The notes beneath the pieces were generated by a model. The model searched no databases and was not told the origin of the DNA. It saw only the letters and a program-made list of their open reading frames with translations. A DNA stretch of 64,000 nucleotides. Source: JACPUW01 sp049115495. GTDB taxonomy: Bacteria; Bacteroidota; Bacteroidia; CAILMK01; JACPUW01. A program made the position numbers and the translations under genes. Location of the stretch: positions 1 through 64,000 of the forward strand of contig JAGDZV010000003.1 in NCBI GenBank assembly GCA_049115495.1. The letters are read 5' to 3'. Of this stretch, positions 35,027-44,891 are shown piece by piece. Position 1 is the first letter of the stretch; each line of letters opens with the position of its first letter.

Positions 35027-35980
35027 TTAAAGATTCCATTGAATACCTGTTTCCTTTTCAGATAAATCCCATAATTTTTTCATTACAGTTTTGTCTTTAG
35101 CATGTGACTTTATTTCGTGCATTCCAACAGGACCTACCCAATTACTTCTACCGGTAGGACCGTAAAATGCATTCTCATCAAGATTTGGTTCTGTAGCACA
35201 CATTAATTCTGGGTAGGCGCCGTTTTCGGCAGGTTGAGTAAGTGGGGTTAATTTCATTATGCCAAAAATCATTTTCATCATAAAACTACCATTGGTAGCA
35301 ATTAATGAAGTTCTTGAAGAACCTGGGTGGCACGCATACGCTTTTACTTCAGATTTTCTAGCAGTTTTTAACCTATTATTTAACTCGTAAACCGACATGA
35401 TTTGCGCCAATTTACTTTGGCTGTAGGCATCGTTTGGTGTATAATCATTTTCCCAGTTTAAATCATTAAACTTGATAGTTTTAAGTCCCATATCGTAGCC
35501 CATACTTCCAACGGAAACTATACGCCCTTTGGATTTTTCAATCAAAGGAAAAAGTAGTGCCTGTAGTGTAAAGTGCCCAAAGTAATTTATTCCCATTTGC
35601 ATTTCCCAACCTTCTTTGGTGGTTTGTCGATTTGGAGTTTGCGCAATGGCACCGTTACACATTAAAGCATCAATACGATCTACTTTTTGTAATACTTCGC
35701 TCGCGGCTTTTTTAACTGAATCTTGATCGCCTAAGTCCATCTTTATATTGATCACGTCAATATTGTTTCCTAAAAGTTGCTTCAATTGCGCTGTAGTATC
35801 TGCTGCTTTTTTAGAATTGCGGTTAAGCATTACTACTTGTGCTCCCTTTGATAATAAAATTCGGGCAGCTTCAAAACCTGTACCGCTAGTAGTTCCGGTA
35901 ATTACAAAAGTTTTGTGTTCTAAATCTTTTATTCTATCGGGTGTCCAGCCCATTTTTCCGTATGGATTTGATGTACTCAT
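35027..35980 (-). CDS. Short-chain dehydrogenase/reductase (SDR)
   Basis: 317 residues. Cofactor motif TGTTSGTGFEAA (about 29-40) with LNRNS after strand 2 favouring NADP(H); the NNAG counterpart is CNGAI; catalytic Ser in VSVGSMG and Y-x-x-x-K in YSQSKLA. The C-terminal segment after ACHPGSSRTSL is that of the retinol-dehydrogenase/protochlorophyllide-reductase-like SDRs, but no photosynthetic role is implied. The substrate is unknown. First gene of an operon ending in an AraC regulator. Confidence 0.88.
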   Translation of the reverse strand: MSTSNPYGKMGWTPDRIKDLEHKTFVITGTTSGTGFEAARILLSKGAQVVMLNRNSKKAADTTAQLKQLLGNNIDVINIKMDLGDQDSVKKAASEVLQKVDRIDALMCNGAIAQTPNRQTTKEGWEMQMGINYFGHFTLQALLFPLIEKSKGRIVSVGSMGYDMGLKTIKFNDLNWENDYTPNDAYSQSKLAQIMSVYELNNRLKTARKSEVKAYACHPGSSRTSLIATNGSFMMKMIFGIMKLTPLTQPAENGAYPELMCATEPNLDENAFYGPTGRSNWVGPVGMHEIKSHAKDKTVMKKLWDLSEKETGIQWNL

Positions 35981-36032
35981 ATAAAATGCTTTTTGTTAAA
36001 GCAAAGGTCAGTACATCGTTTCCCACCAAGCT

Positions 36033-36057
36033 TATACACATTTTCATATAATGTATA
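36033..36057. promoter_or_regulatory. Imperfect inverted repeat upstream of the SDR-AraC operon
   Basis: TATACACATT (36033-36042) and AATGTATA (36050-36057) form an imperfect dyad about 55 bases before the SDR start. It is a plausible target of the operon's own AraC-type regulator, but nothing else supports this. Confidence 0.25.
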
Positions 36058-36150
36058 CTTTTTGGTTTTATAATTTCACAAAGGATTACTTTTTATAATA
36101 ATATCAAAATTCTGACTCTGGATTTTAAATAGATTGAGTAAACAAAAAAG

Positions 36151-38154
36151 CTATTTCTGCAATACAAACCTTTCTGTCTTTATGTTTCCTGAATCTGTTA
36201 CAAAGGCTATAAAGTAGATGCCATCGGCAAACTCAGCAACATTAACTGAGAAATTCTTAGAAAAGCCTTTGTATTCCCTTAGCATTTGACCCGAAGCATC
36301 AAGCAGTAAGACTCTATTAGCCTTTGTGCTCATTTGAATTTGCAATACACCAGGAGTTGGGTTTGGACTAAGTGCTACTTCAAACTTCTTAGCATTTAAG
36401 GGATTTACATTTAGCCTTTTATCGGTGAAACTCACCTTCTCGGTATTATTAGTAACGGTAAGATCTATCTTTAAAATTTGCGGTAAACTATCGTTATATT
36501 GTCTTTTTAGCTTTTTATCAGCAATTACATAGTCAATTACGCTTTTCTGTAAATTTCTTGTGATGTTGGAATCATTTGTGCATGACTTAGCATCAGTAAA
36601 CCTTATGATTACTTCTTTTAATAAGTCATTCAAATAGGTAACTTGATATTCATCTGTAGTTGGTTTTATATGACTACTGCCAACGCCGCTATGGTCGGTT
36701 AAGAAAATATAAGTACCATTTGTTGCCAAAGCCGCTGAGCGCATTAAATACTCGTTGCTTTTATCGTTTCCTGAGCATACCACCGGAATTATTCTAATGC
36801 CTTGCGCAGCTGCTTGCTCAATGGCCTTATGCATTTTCTTTTTTGAGGCTTCATCTGTATGTGGTGGCGCATCAAGAATTAGAAATAGCAACCTGTTTCT
36901 GGCTTCTTCGCTCCAGCTTAGGCCATCAATTGCAAAATGCAGAGCAGAGTCAACTGCCTCTGGTGTATCACCGCCGCCACCGTGCTTTTGTGCACGAATA
37001 AAATCCATGGTCACATTTACATCTTCATCAAATTCGTTGTAGATCAGTACATAATCGTCAGAATGGTCTTTGTAAAAAACAGTGGCAGTACTTAGTTCAA
37101 TATTTGGGTTTTGCTCTTTGCTGTATTCAATTACATCGAGTAATTCATCTTTTAAGTAGTTGATTTCGTCGCCCATACTGCCGGTGGCATCTACTATAAA
37201 AGCAATATCCACGGCATTTGGTAGATAACAGCCAACAGGAATTTTAACCTGATTAACGCCTTTTTTATAATTAACGGGTGCTTTTGTTTCAAATACTTGT
37301 CCCGCATATTCAATCAGTATCTTGAGATTTTTATGTTCAATTTTTTCAAGAAAAGGGGAGAGCCAAAGCTCACAACGGCCGGCATTGTTTGTTTTTGAAG
37401 CCCAAATTAACTCTTGATTATCGCCGTTGATCAACTTTACTAAGGCATCAATCACAGCACCGTTTTCCGCGTTTTTTAAGACTACAGCAAATCTCCTGGT
37501 AAAGTCCAATTGCCAATTGTTTTTGTGGGTTTCAAAGTCTGTTTTAGATAGATCATCCCACATTTTAAACTTATTGAAATCGTTCACTTCACCCGCGGTT
37601 AGTACGCCAACCATTCCGTTAGGTATAAGTACGGTTTCTACTTTTTCAATTTTTGGCTTTTCAATTTTCTTAGTTCTTTCTTCCTTGGCTCGTGAATGCC
37701 CCCTTGAAGCAATTACTCTTAAGCTACTTCTAGATGGCAATCTTGACATTTCAGTACTTCTAGTAGTAGAAATTCCGTAGGCATCGGCCATTATGGGTTT
37801 TCTATGTTTCTCAATTACAACCTCGCTTAACATTACATCGTTTACTTTTAATTGGCAGTTAACCGAATTAATGTTGCTAGCGTTTATTTGAACTGTTTGC
37901 TGGTAAGTTTCATACCCAACGAATGAAACCTTGACAAGATAATTTCCAGGCTCTATACAACATAGAGTAGCTAAACCAAATGGATCGCTTGAACTGCCTT
38001 TTACGAACTTTTCGTCTTCATTTAAAACTACGGTTGCTCCTAGTATATCTTCTCCGTGTTCATCCGTTACATGTACTTTTAAAGAACCTGTGCTTAGCTG
38101 AGCTATGCTTGAAGTAAATGTGAAAATGAAAAGAAATAGTAATAATTTTTTCAT
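36151..38154 (-). CDS. VWA-domain surface protein with T9SS sorting domain (copy 1)
   Basis: 667 residues from the ATG at 38154, which gives signal peptide MKKLLLFLFIFTFTSSIAQ (a frame seven codons longer is open). A CarboxypepD_reg-like domain follows (about 22-105; GATVVLNEDEKF...CCIEPGNYLVKVSF), then a linker rich in basic residues, the shared block GEVNDFNKFKMWDDL, a beta domain with AGRCELW, a von Willebrand A domain (about 315-500; VDATGSMGDEI as metal site, GGGGDTPEAVD, LILDAPPH), and a C-terminal type A sorting domain (ALSPNPTPGVLQIQM...GIYFIAF) for export by T9SS. Probably a surface adhesin or binding protein. Paralogue of the next gene. Confidence 0.9.
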   Translation of the reverse strand: MKKLLLFLFIFTFTSSIAQLSTGSLKVHVTDEHGEDILGATVVLNEDEKFVKGSSSDPFGLATLCCIEPGNYLVKVSFVGYETYQQTVQINASNINSVNCQLKVNDVMLSEVVIEKHRKPIMADAYGISTTRSTEMSRLPSRSSLRVIASRGHSRAKEERTKKIEKPKIEKVETVLIPNGMVGVLTAGEVNDFNKFKMWDDLSKTDFETHKNNWQLDFTRRFAVVLKNAENGAVIDALVKLINGDNQELIWASKTNNAGRCELWLSPFLEKIEHKNLKILIEYAGQVFETKAPVNYKKGVNQVKIPVGCYLPNAVDIAFIVDATGSMGDEINYLKDELLDVIEYSKEQNPNIELSTATVFYKDHSDDYVLIYNEFDEDVNVTMDFIRAQKHGGGGDTPEAVDSALHFAIDGLSWSEEARNRLLFLILDAPPHTDEASKKKMHKAIEQAAAQGIRIIPVVCSGNDKSNEYLMRSAALATNGTYIFLTDHSGVGSSHIKPTTDEYQVTYLNDLLKEVIIRFTDAKSCTNDSNITRNLQKSVIDYVIADKKLKRQYNDSLPQILKIDLTVTNNTEKVSFTDKRLNVNPLNAKKFEVALSPNPTPGVLQIQMSTKANRVLLLDASGQMLREYKGFSKNFSVNVAEFADGIYFIAFVTDSGNIKTERFVLQK

Positions 38155-38282
38155 AATACTTGCATTTAAAAACACGCAAATCTTCTGCTTTACAGACGCA
38201 GCTTTCTTGCTCTATATTTATATTAAAGCTATTGTTAAGAGAAGGTTACGTGTTTTGTATTCTTGCTTATGAAGGTGTAAAT

Positions 38283-38310
38283 AAAAAGCCACCTATCATA
38301 GGTGGCTTTT
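38283..38310 (-). terminator. Intrinsic terminator of the second VWA gene
   Basis: AAAAGCCACCTAT and ATAGGTGGCTTTT form a 12-13 bp stem with almost no loop, followed on the minus strand by TTTTTAT. It lies 30 bases after the stop at 38341 and separates the two VWA genes into different transcripts; the symmetric T-run could act both ways. Confidence 0.8.
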
Positions 38311-38340
38311 ATAAGCTATTAGTTTTTTTCTATAAATGTA

Positions 38341-40479
38341 TTACTTCTGCAAAACAAGCCTTGCCATTTTCATTTTACCTGTTTCGTTAATTAAGCCAAC
38401 AAAATAGATTCCATCAGCATACTCACTTAAGTTGATTTTTACTTGATTGCCAAAAGTGGTGAACTCTCTTAGCATTTGTCCGGCGCCATCTAAAAGCACC
38501 AACCTTTCAATTGATTTGTTGAAACTTACGGAAACTACACCCTGCGTTGGATTTGGATAAACATCAACCCTAAGTGATTCAAGCGAATCAACTTCTGGTA
38601 GTTCTGTTCCAGGTAATACATCTCCGCTAGTTTTACTTACTTCAAGGCTCAGTTCAATATTTTTAGGTAGTAGCGCTTTGCCATATTTGGCTTTAAGGCT
38701 TTCATTAGCCAAAACATAGTCAATTATTGTGCTCTGTAGGTTTTTATGGCTCAGTACATCATTTGCGCATGATGTAGCATCAGAATAACGAATGATAACT
38801 TCCTTCATCAATTGATTCAGGTAAGTTACTTCAAATTCATCGGTGGTGGGCGTAATGTGGCTTCCACCAACACCACTATGATCAGTTAAGAATATGTAAG
38901 TGCCATTGGTAGCCAAGGCTCCAGAACGCATTAAATACTCATTGCTTTTACTGTGTCCTGAGCAAACAACAGGCACAATTCTGATTCCTTTCTTTGCAGC
39001 CATTTTAAAGGCCCTTTGCATGTTTCTCTTTGCCTTTTCATCAGAATGTGGTGGAGCATCAAGCAATAAGAATAGAATTCTGTTTCTTGATTCTGCACTC
39101 CAATTCAAGTGATTTATTGCGGTATTTAGTGCAGTGTCAACTGCTTCAGGAAAATCACCACCACCACCAGCGCCTTGTTCTTTTATAAAATTTAGAGTGT
39201 TTGAGACTTCAGAACTGAAATCAGAAGTCCTAACCAAATAATCATCAGTAACATCTCTGTAAAAAACTGATGAAGTATTTATTTCAAGTTCAGGATTCTG
39301 CTTTTTACTACCTTCTATAACATCTAGTAACTCAGTTTTAAGATATTCAATTTCATCGCCCATGCTTCCCGTAGCATCAACTACAAATGCAACATCTAGG
39401 GTATTGGATAAATGGCAACCAACAGGCAATTTTACTTGGTTAACACCTACGTTATAGTTTACTGGGTTTTCAGCGTCAAAAATGTGTCCGGCATATTCAA
39501 TCTTAATTTTAAGCTTTCCTTTTATCTCATTGGCATTAAAAGGGTTTACCCACAATTCGCATCGGCCTGCATTATTGGTCATTGTACTCCAAATGGCATT
39601 GTCTTCATCATCTACCAAACTCACTTTGGCCTGAATTACCGCTCCATCTTCTCCATTTTTAAGCACCACAGCATAGCGATTTGAGAAATTCATGAGCCAT
39701 TCGTTTTTGTATAACTCAAATTGGTTTTCTGCTAAATCTTCCCACATTTTAAACTTGTTGAAATCGTTTACCTCTCCGGCTGTGAGTGTTCCTGCTTTAC
39801 GGCCAGGTGCAGCATAAGATTTAGCCGGCGCTTCAGAAATACTAGAGAAATCTTTATATGACACGTCCATTTCCATGGTCGCGGCATCTCCAAGTGCTCT
39901 GCCTGCTGCTTCGCTTTTATTTGAAAAAAGGCCTACAAAAGGTTCGCTAACTTTTAAAGTTCTGGTTTTTAATTTTTCGTCAAGCCTTATTTCCTTATTT
40001 CTAACTAATCTGGCAGAATCAGCATAAATGATTTCATCAGCCACTGTTTCAGTTATAATTTTTTTTGCTGTTCCTATAGGTTTTAGTTCGGCAGTAAGGC
40101 TTCTTATACTTCCACCGTTTAATTTATGGGCAAAGTCACAAACTTTAAAAGTGTCATAGTTCTCTTGAATTATCTGCATGCACCAATTATCTTTAATAGG
40201 ATAGGGCAGAAAAGTGTAGCCTTTCATTTCACCTTCAATTATTGATCTTGATTCATGGATCAGTGAATCATTTTCAAAAAGTAGAATTTGTGCATTTGGA
40301 ATTACTTGGCTGTTTGTATCAATAATTTTTACAGTCGTTTTGCTCTTGTAAGGTGGTTCAACAGGTTTTAGCAAAAAGGCATAGAAAGTTCCTGAAATAA
40401 CAATAATTGAAAGAATAGCTGCCAAGAATAAGACTAATCTGTTTGTGGTTTTTGGCTGCTTGGTTTTGGTTGAGCGCAT
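38341..40479 (-). CDS. VWA-domain protein with T9SS sorting domain (copy 2)
   Basis: 712 residues. A basic N-terminus (MRSTKTKQPKTTNR) precedes one hydrophobic segment (LVLFLAAILSIIVISGTFYA), which may be a long-n-region signal or an anchor; an Ig-like domain follows in place of the CarboxypepD_reg of copy 1. From GEVNDFNKFKMWEDL onward it parallels copy 1: AGRCELW domain, VWA (about 365-550; VDATGSMGDEI, GGGGDFPEAVD, LLLDAPPHSD), then DVYPNPTQGVVSVSFN and GIYFVGLIN of the type A sorting domain. The pair clearly arose by duplication with exchange of the N-terminal module. Confidence 0.9.
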   Translation of the reverse strand: MRSTKTKQPKTTNRLVLFLAAILSIIVISGTFYAFLLKPVEPPYKSKTTVKIIDTNSQVIPNAQILLFENDSLIHESRSIIEGEMKGYTFLPYPIKDNWCMQIIQENYDTFKVCDFAHKLNGGSIRSLTAELKPIGTAKKIITETVADEIIYADSARLVRNKEIRLDEKLKTRTLKVSEPFVGLFSNKSEAAGRALGDAATMEMDVSYKDFSSISEAPAKSYAAPGRKAGTLTAGEVNDFNKFKMWEDLAENQFELYKNEWLMNFSNRYAVVLKNGEDGAVIQAKVSLVDDEDNAIWSTMTNNAGRCELWVNPFNANEIKGKLKIKIEYAGHIFDAENPVNYNVGVNQVKLPVGCHLSNTLDVAFVVDATGSMGDEIEYLKTELLDVIEGSKKQNPELEINTSSVFYRDVTDDYLVRTSDFSSEVSNTLNFIKEQGAGGGGDFPEAVDTALNTAINHLNWSAESRNRILFLLLDAPPHSDEKAKRNMQRAFKMAAKKGIRIVPVVCSGHSKSNEYLMRSGALATNGTYIFLTDHSGVGGSHITPTTDEFEVTYLNQLMKEVIIRYSDATSCANDVLSHKNLQSTIIDYVLANESLKAKYGKALLPKNIELSLEVSKTSGDVLPGTELPEVDSLESLRVDVYPNPTQGVVSVSFNKSIERLVLLDGAGQMLREFTTFGNQVKINLSEYADGIYFVGLINETGKMKMARLVLQK

Positions 40480-40540
40480 GGCAAATAATTTGTGATTTGC
40501 CGCTATAGATGTGGAAGGGGATTTATTCCATAAATGAAAT

Positions 40541-41143
40541 CTATTTTAGAATAACATTTCCAAATAGCCATTCACGCATTGTGATGTACTTGTAATATTT
40601 AGTTTTGAACTTATAAGAAAGACCAAAACCATGTTCTTCAAGATCAGAAAATGGGATTTTCAAGCTACATTTTCCATTTATAATTTTCACAGATTTTATA
40701 GTCGTAGACTTCCCCTTAGCGTCCTTGTAGTTCAATAAAAGTGTTTTTTGTCCAAAAGGAATTTTGGGAAAAAAGAACTCAATCACAGAATCAGTGGGCC
40801 AATTTGACACTGATGGATTAGTTCTTAGTACATTGAGATTGTAATCATTTATCAATGTAGAATCATTATGAAATGACATTTTAAAACTATCATCTTCTGA
40901 GATGTAGTATTTATAGCTTTTTACGTAATTGCTATCGCTTAAAGTACAGATGAATCGTTCGTCAGTTTCATTGTTATTTAGAATTACATTATTGCCTTTT
41001 TCGTTTATTGTGTAATTATTAATGTCTTTGATTCCTAAAAAGTTAACAGCTAGGTCGATATTCTCAGAACCGTTGCCAGATGGCTTACATGAACTAATTG
41101 TGACTAGGAAAAATATTATCCAAGCTTGAAAAAAATTCGCCAC
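40541..41143 (-). CDS. Hypothetical lipoprotein
   Basis: 200 residues with a lipoprotein signal peptide (WIIFFLVTISSCKPSG, lipidated Cys19). The mature part is predicted beta-rich with no motif that I recognise. It lies between the VWA pair and the PurF-like gene on the same strand with 56-61 base gaps, so association with either is uncertain. Confidence 0.6.
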   Translation of the reverse strand: MANFFQAWIIFFLVTISSCKPSGNGSENIDLAVNFLGIKDINNYTINEKGNNVILNNNETDERFICTLSDSNYVKSYKYYISEDDSFKMSFHNDSTLINDYNLNVLRTNPSVSNWPTDSVIEFFFPKIPFGQKTLLLNYKDAKGKSTTIKSVKIINGKCSLKIPFSDLEEHGFGLSYKFKTKYYKYITMREWLFGNVILK

Positions 41144-41199
41144 TACTACTTATAATGAATTGACAAATAGCTATTTACCAATAACCAATAACACAAAGA

Positions 41200-43098
41200 C
41201 TAATAACTTCTCTCGTTTCTCCTTTCGTAGAAATTGATAAAGCTTTTGTTCACTACCTTATTTCCACCTGGGGTTGGATAATTACCAGTAAAATACCAAT
41301 CGCCTAAGTGATTAGGACATGCTTTGTGAAGATTTTCTACTGTTTGGTATATCACTTCAACATCAGCGTCCATAGATTCTGGCTTTACAATCTCTGCGAT
41401 CTTAGCAGAAATCTGTTCAGCGGGAAATGGCTCGTAGATTTTCTTAACCACGTTTTCAACTTCTTCTTTAGGCTTGTATTCTTGGGCTTTACATTCTCGG
41501 TAAATCTCTTCAATCAAAGGCGATTTATAATTCTCCTTTAATAATTGTATGGCTGCTTTAAAAGCAACAAAGTCTCCTAGTTTGCTCATGTCAATTCCGT
41601 AGCAATCAGGATAGCGAATTTGCGGAGCTGATGAGACTACAATAATTTTCTTTGGCCCAAGCCTATTTAAAATGCTTAGAATGCTTTTTTTCAAGGTAGT
41701 ACCTCGAACAATAGAGTCATCAATAACCACCAGGGTGTCAACACCACGTCTTATAATACCATAAGTAGTATCATAAACATGAGAAACCATTTCATTTCTG
41801 CCAGCATCGGCAGCTATAAATGTTCTTAGCTTGGCATCTTTAATCGGTATTTTTTCTAGCCTTGCCTTTTGCTTTAAAATGTGGTTTAGCGATTCTTCGT
41901 CCTTATCGTCAAGCGCCAGTATTTTTTCCTTTTTTTGTTTATTTAATGCGTCATTTAAGCCTTCGCCCATTCCAAAAAACGATGTTTCAGCTGTATTTGG
42001 AATAAATGAAAAAACGGTGTGCTCAAAATCATGATCAACAGCATCGAGAATAGTTGGAGTAATTAACCGTCCTAAATTCTTACGCTCTTCGTATATATCT
42101 CTATCAGTGCCGCGAGAGAAGTATATGCGTTCAAAAGAACACGATTTTTTCTCGGTAGGCGGTATAATTTCTTCTTCGCCCCAGCGACCATTCCTTTTTA
42201 CAATTAAAGCACTACCTGGTGTAATCTCTTTAATCTCGTGGTACTTAACATTGAAAGCGGTTTGAATTGCCGGTCGTTCTGAAGCGGCAACAATAAACTC
42301 ATCATTTTGGTAGTAAAATGCCGGACGAATTCCAGCAGGATCTCTAAGTACAAAAGCATCGCCATGACCAATGAGACCTGCCATAGCAAAACCACCGTCA
42401 AAATCTCTTACAGCTCTTCTCAGCATGTCAGAAATATCTAATTGATCGGCAATAAGACTTGATATGGTCTTATTGCTGTGGCCTTCTTCTTTAAATTTAT
42501 CAAATAATTCTTGATTGGCTTCATCTAAGTAATGGCCAATTTTTTCCATTACAGTAACTGTATCAGTTTTATCTTTTGGATGCTGACCAATACTTACCAA
42601 TAAATCAAAAAGCTCATCATTATTGGTCATATTAAAATTACCCGCAACCATTATGTTGCGGCTCTTCCAATTATTTGATCTTAACCTAGGGTGTAAATAC
42701 TGTGTTCCGCTGGCACTGTGAGTGGCATATCTCAAATGCCCCATCATTAATTCGGCAGCAAAAGGAACATTCTCTTTTAAGAATTCGGCACTCTTAAAGT
42801 TAGCCGGGCTTTTTTCATACACGTCATTAAATCCGCCCAAAATACCTTTAAAAATGTCTGGAATCGCATTTCCGCTTGTTGAGCGTTTTCGGTCAATGTA
42901 GTTTTTACCTGCTTTAAGGTCAAACTTAACCGTTCCAACTCCTGCACCATCTTGTCCACGATTTCTTTGCTTCTCCATAAGTAGGTAAAGCTTGTCAAGA
43001 CCATAAGTAGGCGTACCGTACTTTGAGATGTAATAGTCAAGAGGTTTTAGAAGTCTTATAAGTGCAATACCGCACTCGTGTTTAATCTCGTCGCTCAT
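41200..43098 (-). CDS. purF: Amidophosphoribosyltransferase (long Bacteroidota type)
   Basis: 632 residues, well over the ~500 of canonical PurF. N-terminal glutaminase: Cys9 in HECGIALIR would become the catalytic N-terminal nucleophile after propeptide removal; NRGQDGAGVG and MGHLRYATHS follow. Phosphoribosyltransferase: the 13-residue PRPP site is VVIDDSIVRGTTLKKS (about 455-470), followed by SAPQIRYPDCYGIDM. It makes 5-phosphoribosylamine, the first purine-pathway step. This longer subfamily with extra C-terminal residues is known in the phylum, which often also has a canonical PurF elsewhere. Confidence 0.88.
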   Translation of the reverse strand: MSDEIKHECGIALIRLLKPLDYYISKYGTPTYGLDKLYLLMEKQRNRGQDGAGVGTVKFDLKAGKNYIDRKRSTSGNAIPDIFKGILGGFNDVYEKSPANFKSAEFLKENVPFAAELMMGHLRYATHSASGTQYLHPRLRSNNWKSRNIMVAGNFNMTNNDELFDLLVSIGQHPKDKTDTVTVMEKIGHYLDEANQELFDKFKEEGHSNKTISSLIADQLDISDMLRRAVRDFDGGFAMAGLIGHGDAFVLRDPAGIRPAFYYQNDEFIVAASERPAIQTAFNVKYHEIKEITPGSALIVKRNGRWGEEEIIPPTEKKSCSFERIYFSRGTDRDIYEERKNLGRLITPTILDAVDHDFEHTVFSFIPNTAETSFFGMGEGLNDALNKQKKEKILALDDKDEESLNHILKQKARLEKIPIKDAKLRTFIAADAGRNEMVSHVYDTTYGIIRRGVDTLVVIDDSIVRGTTLKKSILSILNRLGPKKIIVVSSAPQIRYPDCYGIDMSKLGDFVAFKAAIQLLKENYKSPLIEEIYRECKAQEYKPKEEVENVVKKIYEPFPAEQISAKIAEIVKPESMDADVEVIYQTVENLHKACPNHLGDWYFTGNYPTPGGNKVVNKSFINFYERRNERSY

Positions 43099-43175
43099 TT
43101 ACGATTTCTTAAAGTGCAAAGTTATACGCACAATTATTCCCGAACATTTAAAATTCAAACAATCCGTTTTTTAAA

Positions 43176-43625
43176 TCAATCATTCGGCCGTTTATCTTCT
43201 AGTTTACTCCAGTTTTTGTCAGCCTTTTGTTTCAATGTTGCTGCTCCTTCTGTTTTCCACATATTGAGTGTATTAGTGCCTAACTTGTTGTAAAATAGAT
43301 ATAAACCATCTTCTCTAATTTCATAAGTTTTTGGGTTTACATCTACCTTACTTCCATCAGCGCCCATGGCATAAGCACACCAGCCACCATATTTTGGATA
43401 ATATTTTTGAGGATTAGCTTTAAACTTCTCTTTATTTGATTCACTTACAAACCAAATGGTTGTGCCTTTATAATCTATTGTAATTTTTTCAGAGCCTTTT
43501 AAAGGCCCATTAATAAAATAACTTACTGGATCATAACCATCAATTAGCACATTGTTTTTAGCAAATCCAAATTGTGTAATCGATAATCCTGAAAAGGCAA
43601 GAAATGAAATTATTAAGGTTTTCAT
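43176..43625 (-). CDS. YHS-domain protein, secreted
   Basis: 149 residues with a signal peptide (MKTLIISFLAFSGLSITQFGFA). The YHS signature is DGYDPVSYFINGPLKGSE, followed by IWFVSESNKEKFKANPQKYYPKYGGWCAYAM with the conserved Cys. YHS domains are small metal-associated modules; in such stand-alone periplasmic proteins the role is unknown. It is divergent from the LhgO gene, with the two coding starts 66 bases apart. Confidence 0.85.
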   Translation of the reverse strand: MKTLIISFLAFSGLSITQFGFAKNNVLIDGYDPVSYFINGPLKGSEKITIDYKGTTIWFVSESNKEKFKANPQKYYPKYGGWCAYAMGADGSKVDVNPKTYEIREDGLYLFYNKLGTNTLNMWKTEGAATLKQKADKNWSKLEDKRPND

Positions 43626-43690
43626 TGGTAATAGTCAGATTTAGCAATTTGGCTAAGAATACATTTGCAGCGCTAAATAAGTTCTTTAGT

Positions 43691-44887
43691 ATGCAATATG
43701 ATGTAATAGTAGTTGGCGGCGGTATTGTGGGTTTGGCAACGGCCTATCAAACCTTGGTAAATGATCCAACACTTAAATTGGCTTTAATTGAGAAAGAAGA
43801 TAAATTAGCCAAACACCAAACCGGAAATAATAGTGGTGTAATACACAGTGGGCTATATTACAAGCCTGGTGGTCTAAAAGCAACCAATTGTATTAGAGGC
43901 TATCATATGCTTTTGGATTTTGTTGAGAAAGAAGAAATCAAATTTGAGCTTTGCGGAAAAGTGGTGGTTGCTACAAGTCAAGAAGAGATTCCTTACTTAG
44001 AAAAACTCTACGAACGTGGTCAGCAAAATGGTCTTGATGGTTTGCAAATGATTAGCGGTGAGCAAGTAAAGGATTATGAACCCTACGTTACTGCCGTTAA
44101 GGGTATTAGAGTACCACAAACAGGGATTATAGATTACCCTGCTATGTGTGAGAAAATGGGCGAGCGCATTAAAGAAATGGGTGGAGAAATTCACTTGAAC
44201 GAAAAGGTGATTTCAATTGATAACAAGGGTAAGACTGTTCATGTAAATACAGATAAAAATACTTTTTCAGGTTCGTTAATGGTGAATTGCGCCGGCTTAT
44301 ACAGCGATAAAGTGGCTAGAATGAATGATGATGTCGATTCTAAAATTGTACCTTTTAGAGGAGAATATTACGAGTTGATTCCTGAAAAAGAATATTTGGT
44401 AAATCATCTGATTTATCCTGTACCTGATCCTAATTTTCCTTTCTTGGGTGTGCACTTTACTCGCATGGTAAATGGAGGGAGAGAAGCTGGCCCAAATGCC
44501 GTTTTAGCTTACGCCAGAGAGGGATATACAAAAACGGATATCAACTTAAAGGAGCTTTTTGAAACGCTTACTTACCCAGGTTTTATAAAAGTGGCTTCAA
44601 AATATTGGCAAACAGGCCTTGGAGAACTTTATCGTAGCTATTCTAAAAAGGCATTTACTAAGGCGCTTCAAAAATTGATTCCTGAAATTCAAGAATCAGA
44701 CTTAAAGCCTGGTGGTGCGGGAGTAAGAGCCCAGGCCTGTGATAGAACAGGAGGGTTATTAGATGATTTCAAGATTATTGAAAACGACAAGGCCATTAAT
44801 GTGATTAATGCACCAAGCCCAGCGGCTACTAGTAGTTTGTCAATTGGTAAAACAATTTCTGAGAAGGTTATTTCAAGATTAAATTAG
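43691..44887 (+). CDS. lhgO: L-2-hydroxyglutarate oxidase
   Basis: 398 residues from the ATG at 43691, which puts the FAD-binding VIVVGGGIVGLATAYQ at residue 5; a 29-codon upstream extension is open but overlaps the divergent YHS gene and lacks conservation. HQTGNNSGVIHSGLYYKPG (the LhgO signature), a central RGYHMLLDF and the C-terminal PGGAGVRAQACDR match the family, which oxidises L-2-hydroxyglutarate to 2-oxoglutarate. A -7-like TACATTTG lies at 43660-43667. It is four bases ahead of an MBL-fold hydrolase gene, in the same operon. Confidence 0.92.
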   Translation: MQYDVIVVGGGIVGLATAYQTLVNDPTLKLALIEKEDKLAKHQTGNNSGVIHSGLYYKPGGLKATNCIRGYHMLLDFVEKEEIKFELCGKVVVATSQEEIPYLEKLYERGQQNGLDGLQMISGEQVKDYEPYVTAVKGIRVPQTGIIDYPAMCEKMGERIKEMGGEIHLNEKVISIDNKGKTVHVNTDKNTFSGSLMVNCAGLYSDKVARMNDDVDSKIVPFRGEYYELIPEKEYLVNHLIYPVPDPNFPFLGVHFTRMVNGGREAGPNAVLAYAREGYTKTDINLKELFETLTYPGFIKVASKYWQTGLGELYRSYSKKAFTKALQKLIPEIQESDLKPGGAGVRAQACDRTGGLLDDFKIIENDKAINVINAPSPAATSSLSIGKTISEKVISRLN

Positions 44888-44891
44888 CCCA

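Noticed and set aside
35027..35980. SDR as a light-dependent protochlorophyllide reductase linked to the phytochrome
   Set aside because: Only general SDR similarity is seen and no other chlorophyll-pathway gene is present; it is 20 kb away in an AraC operon.
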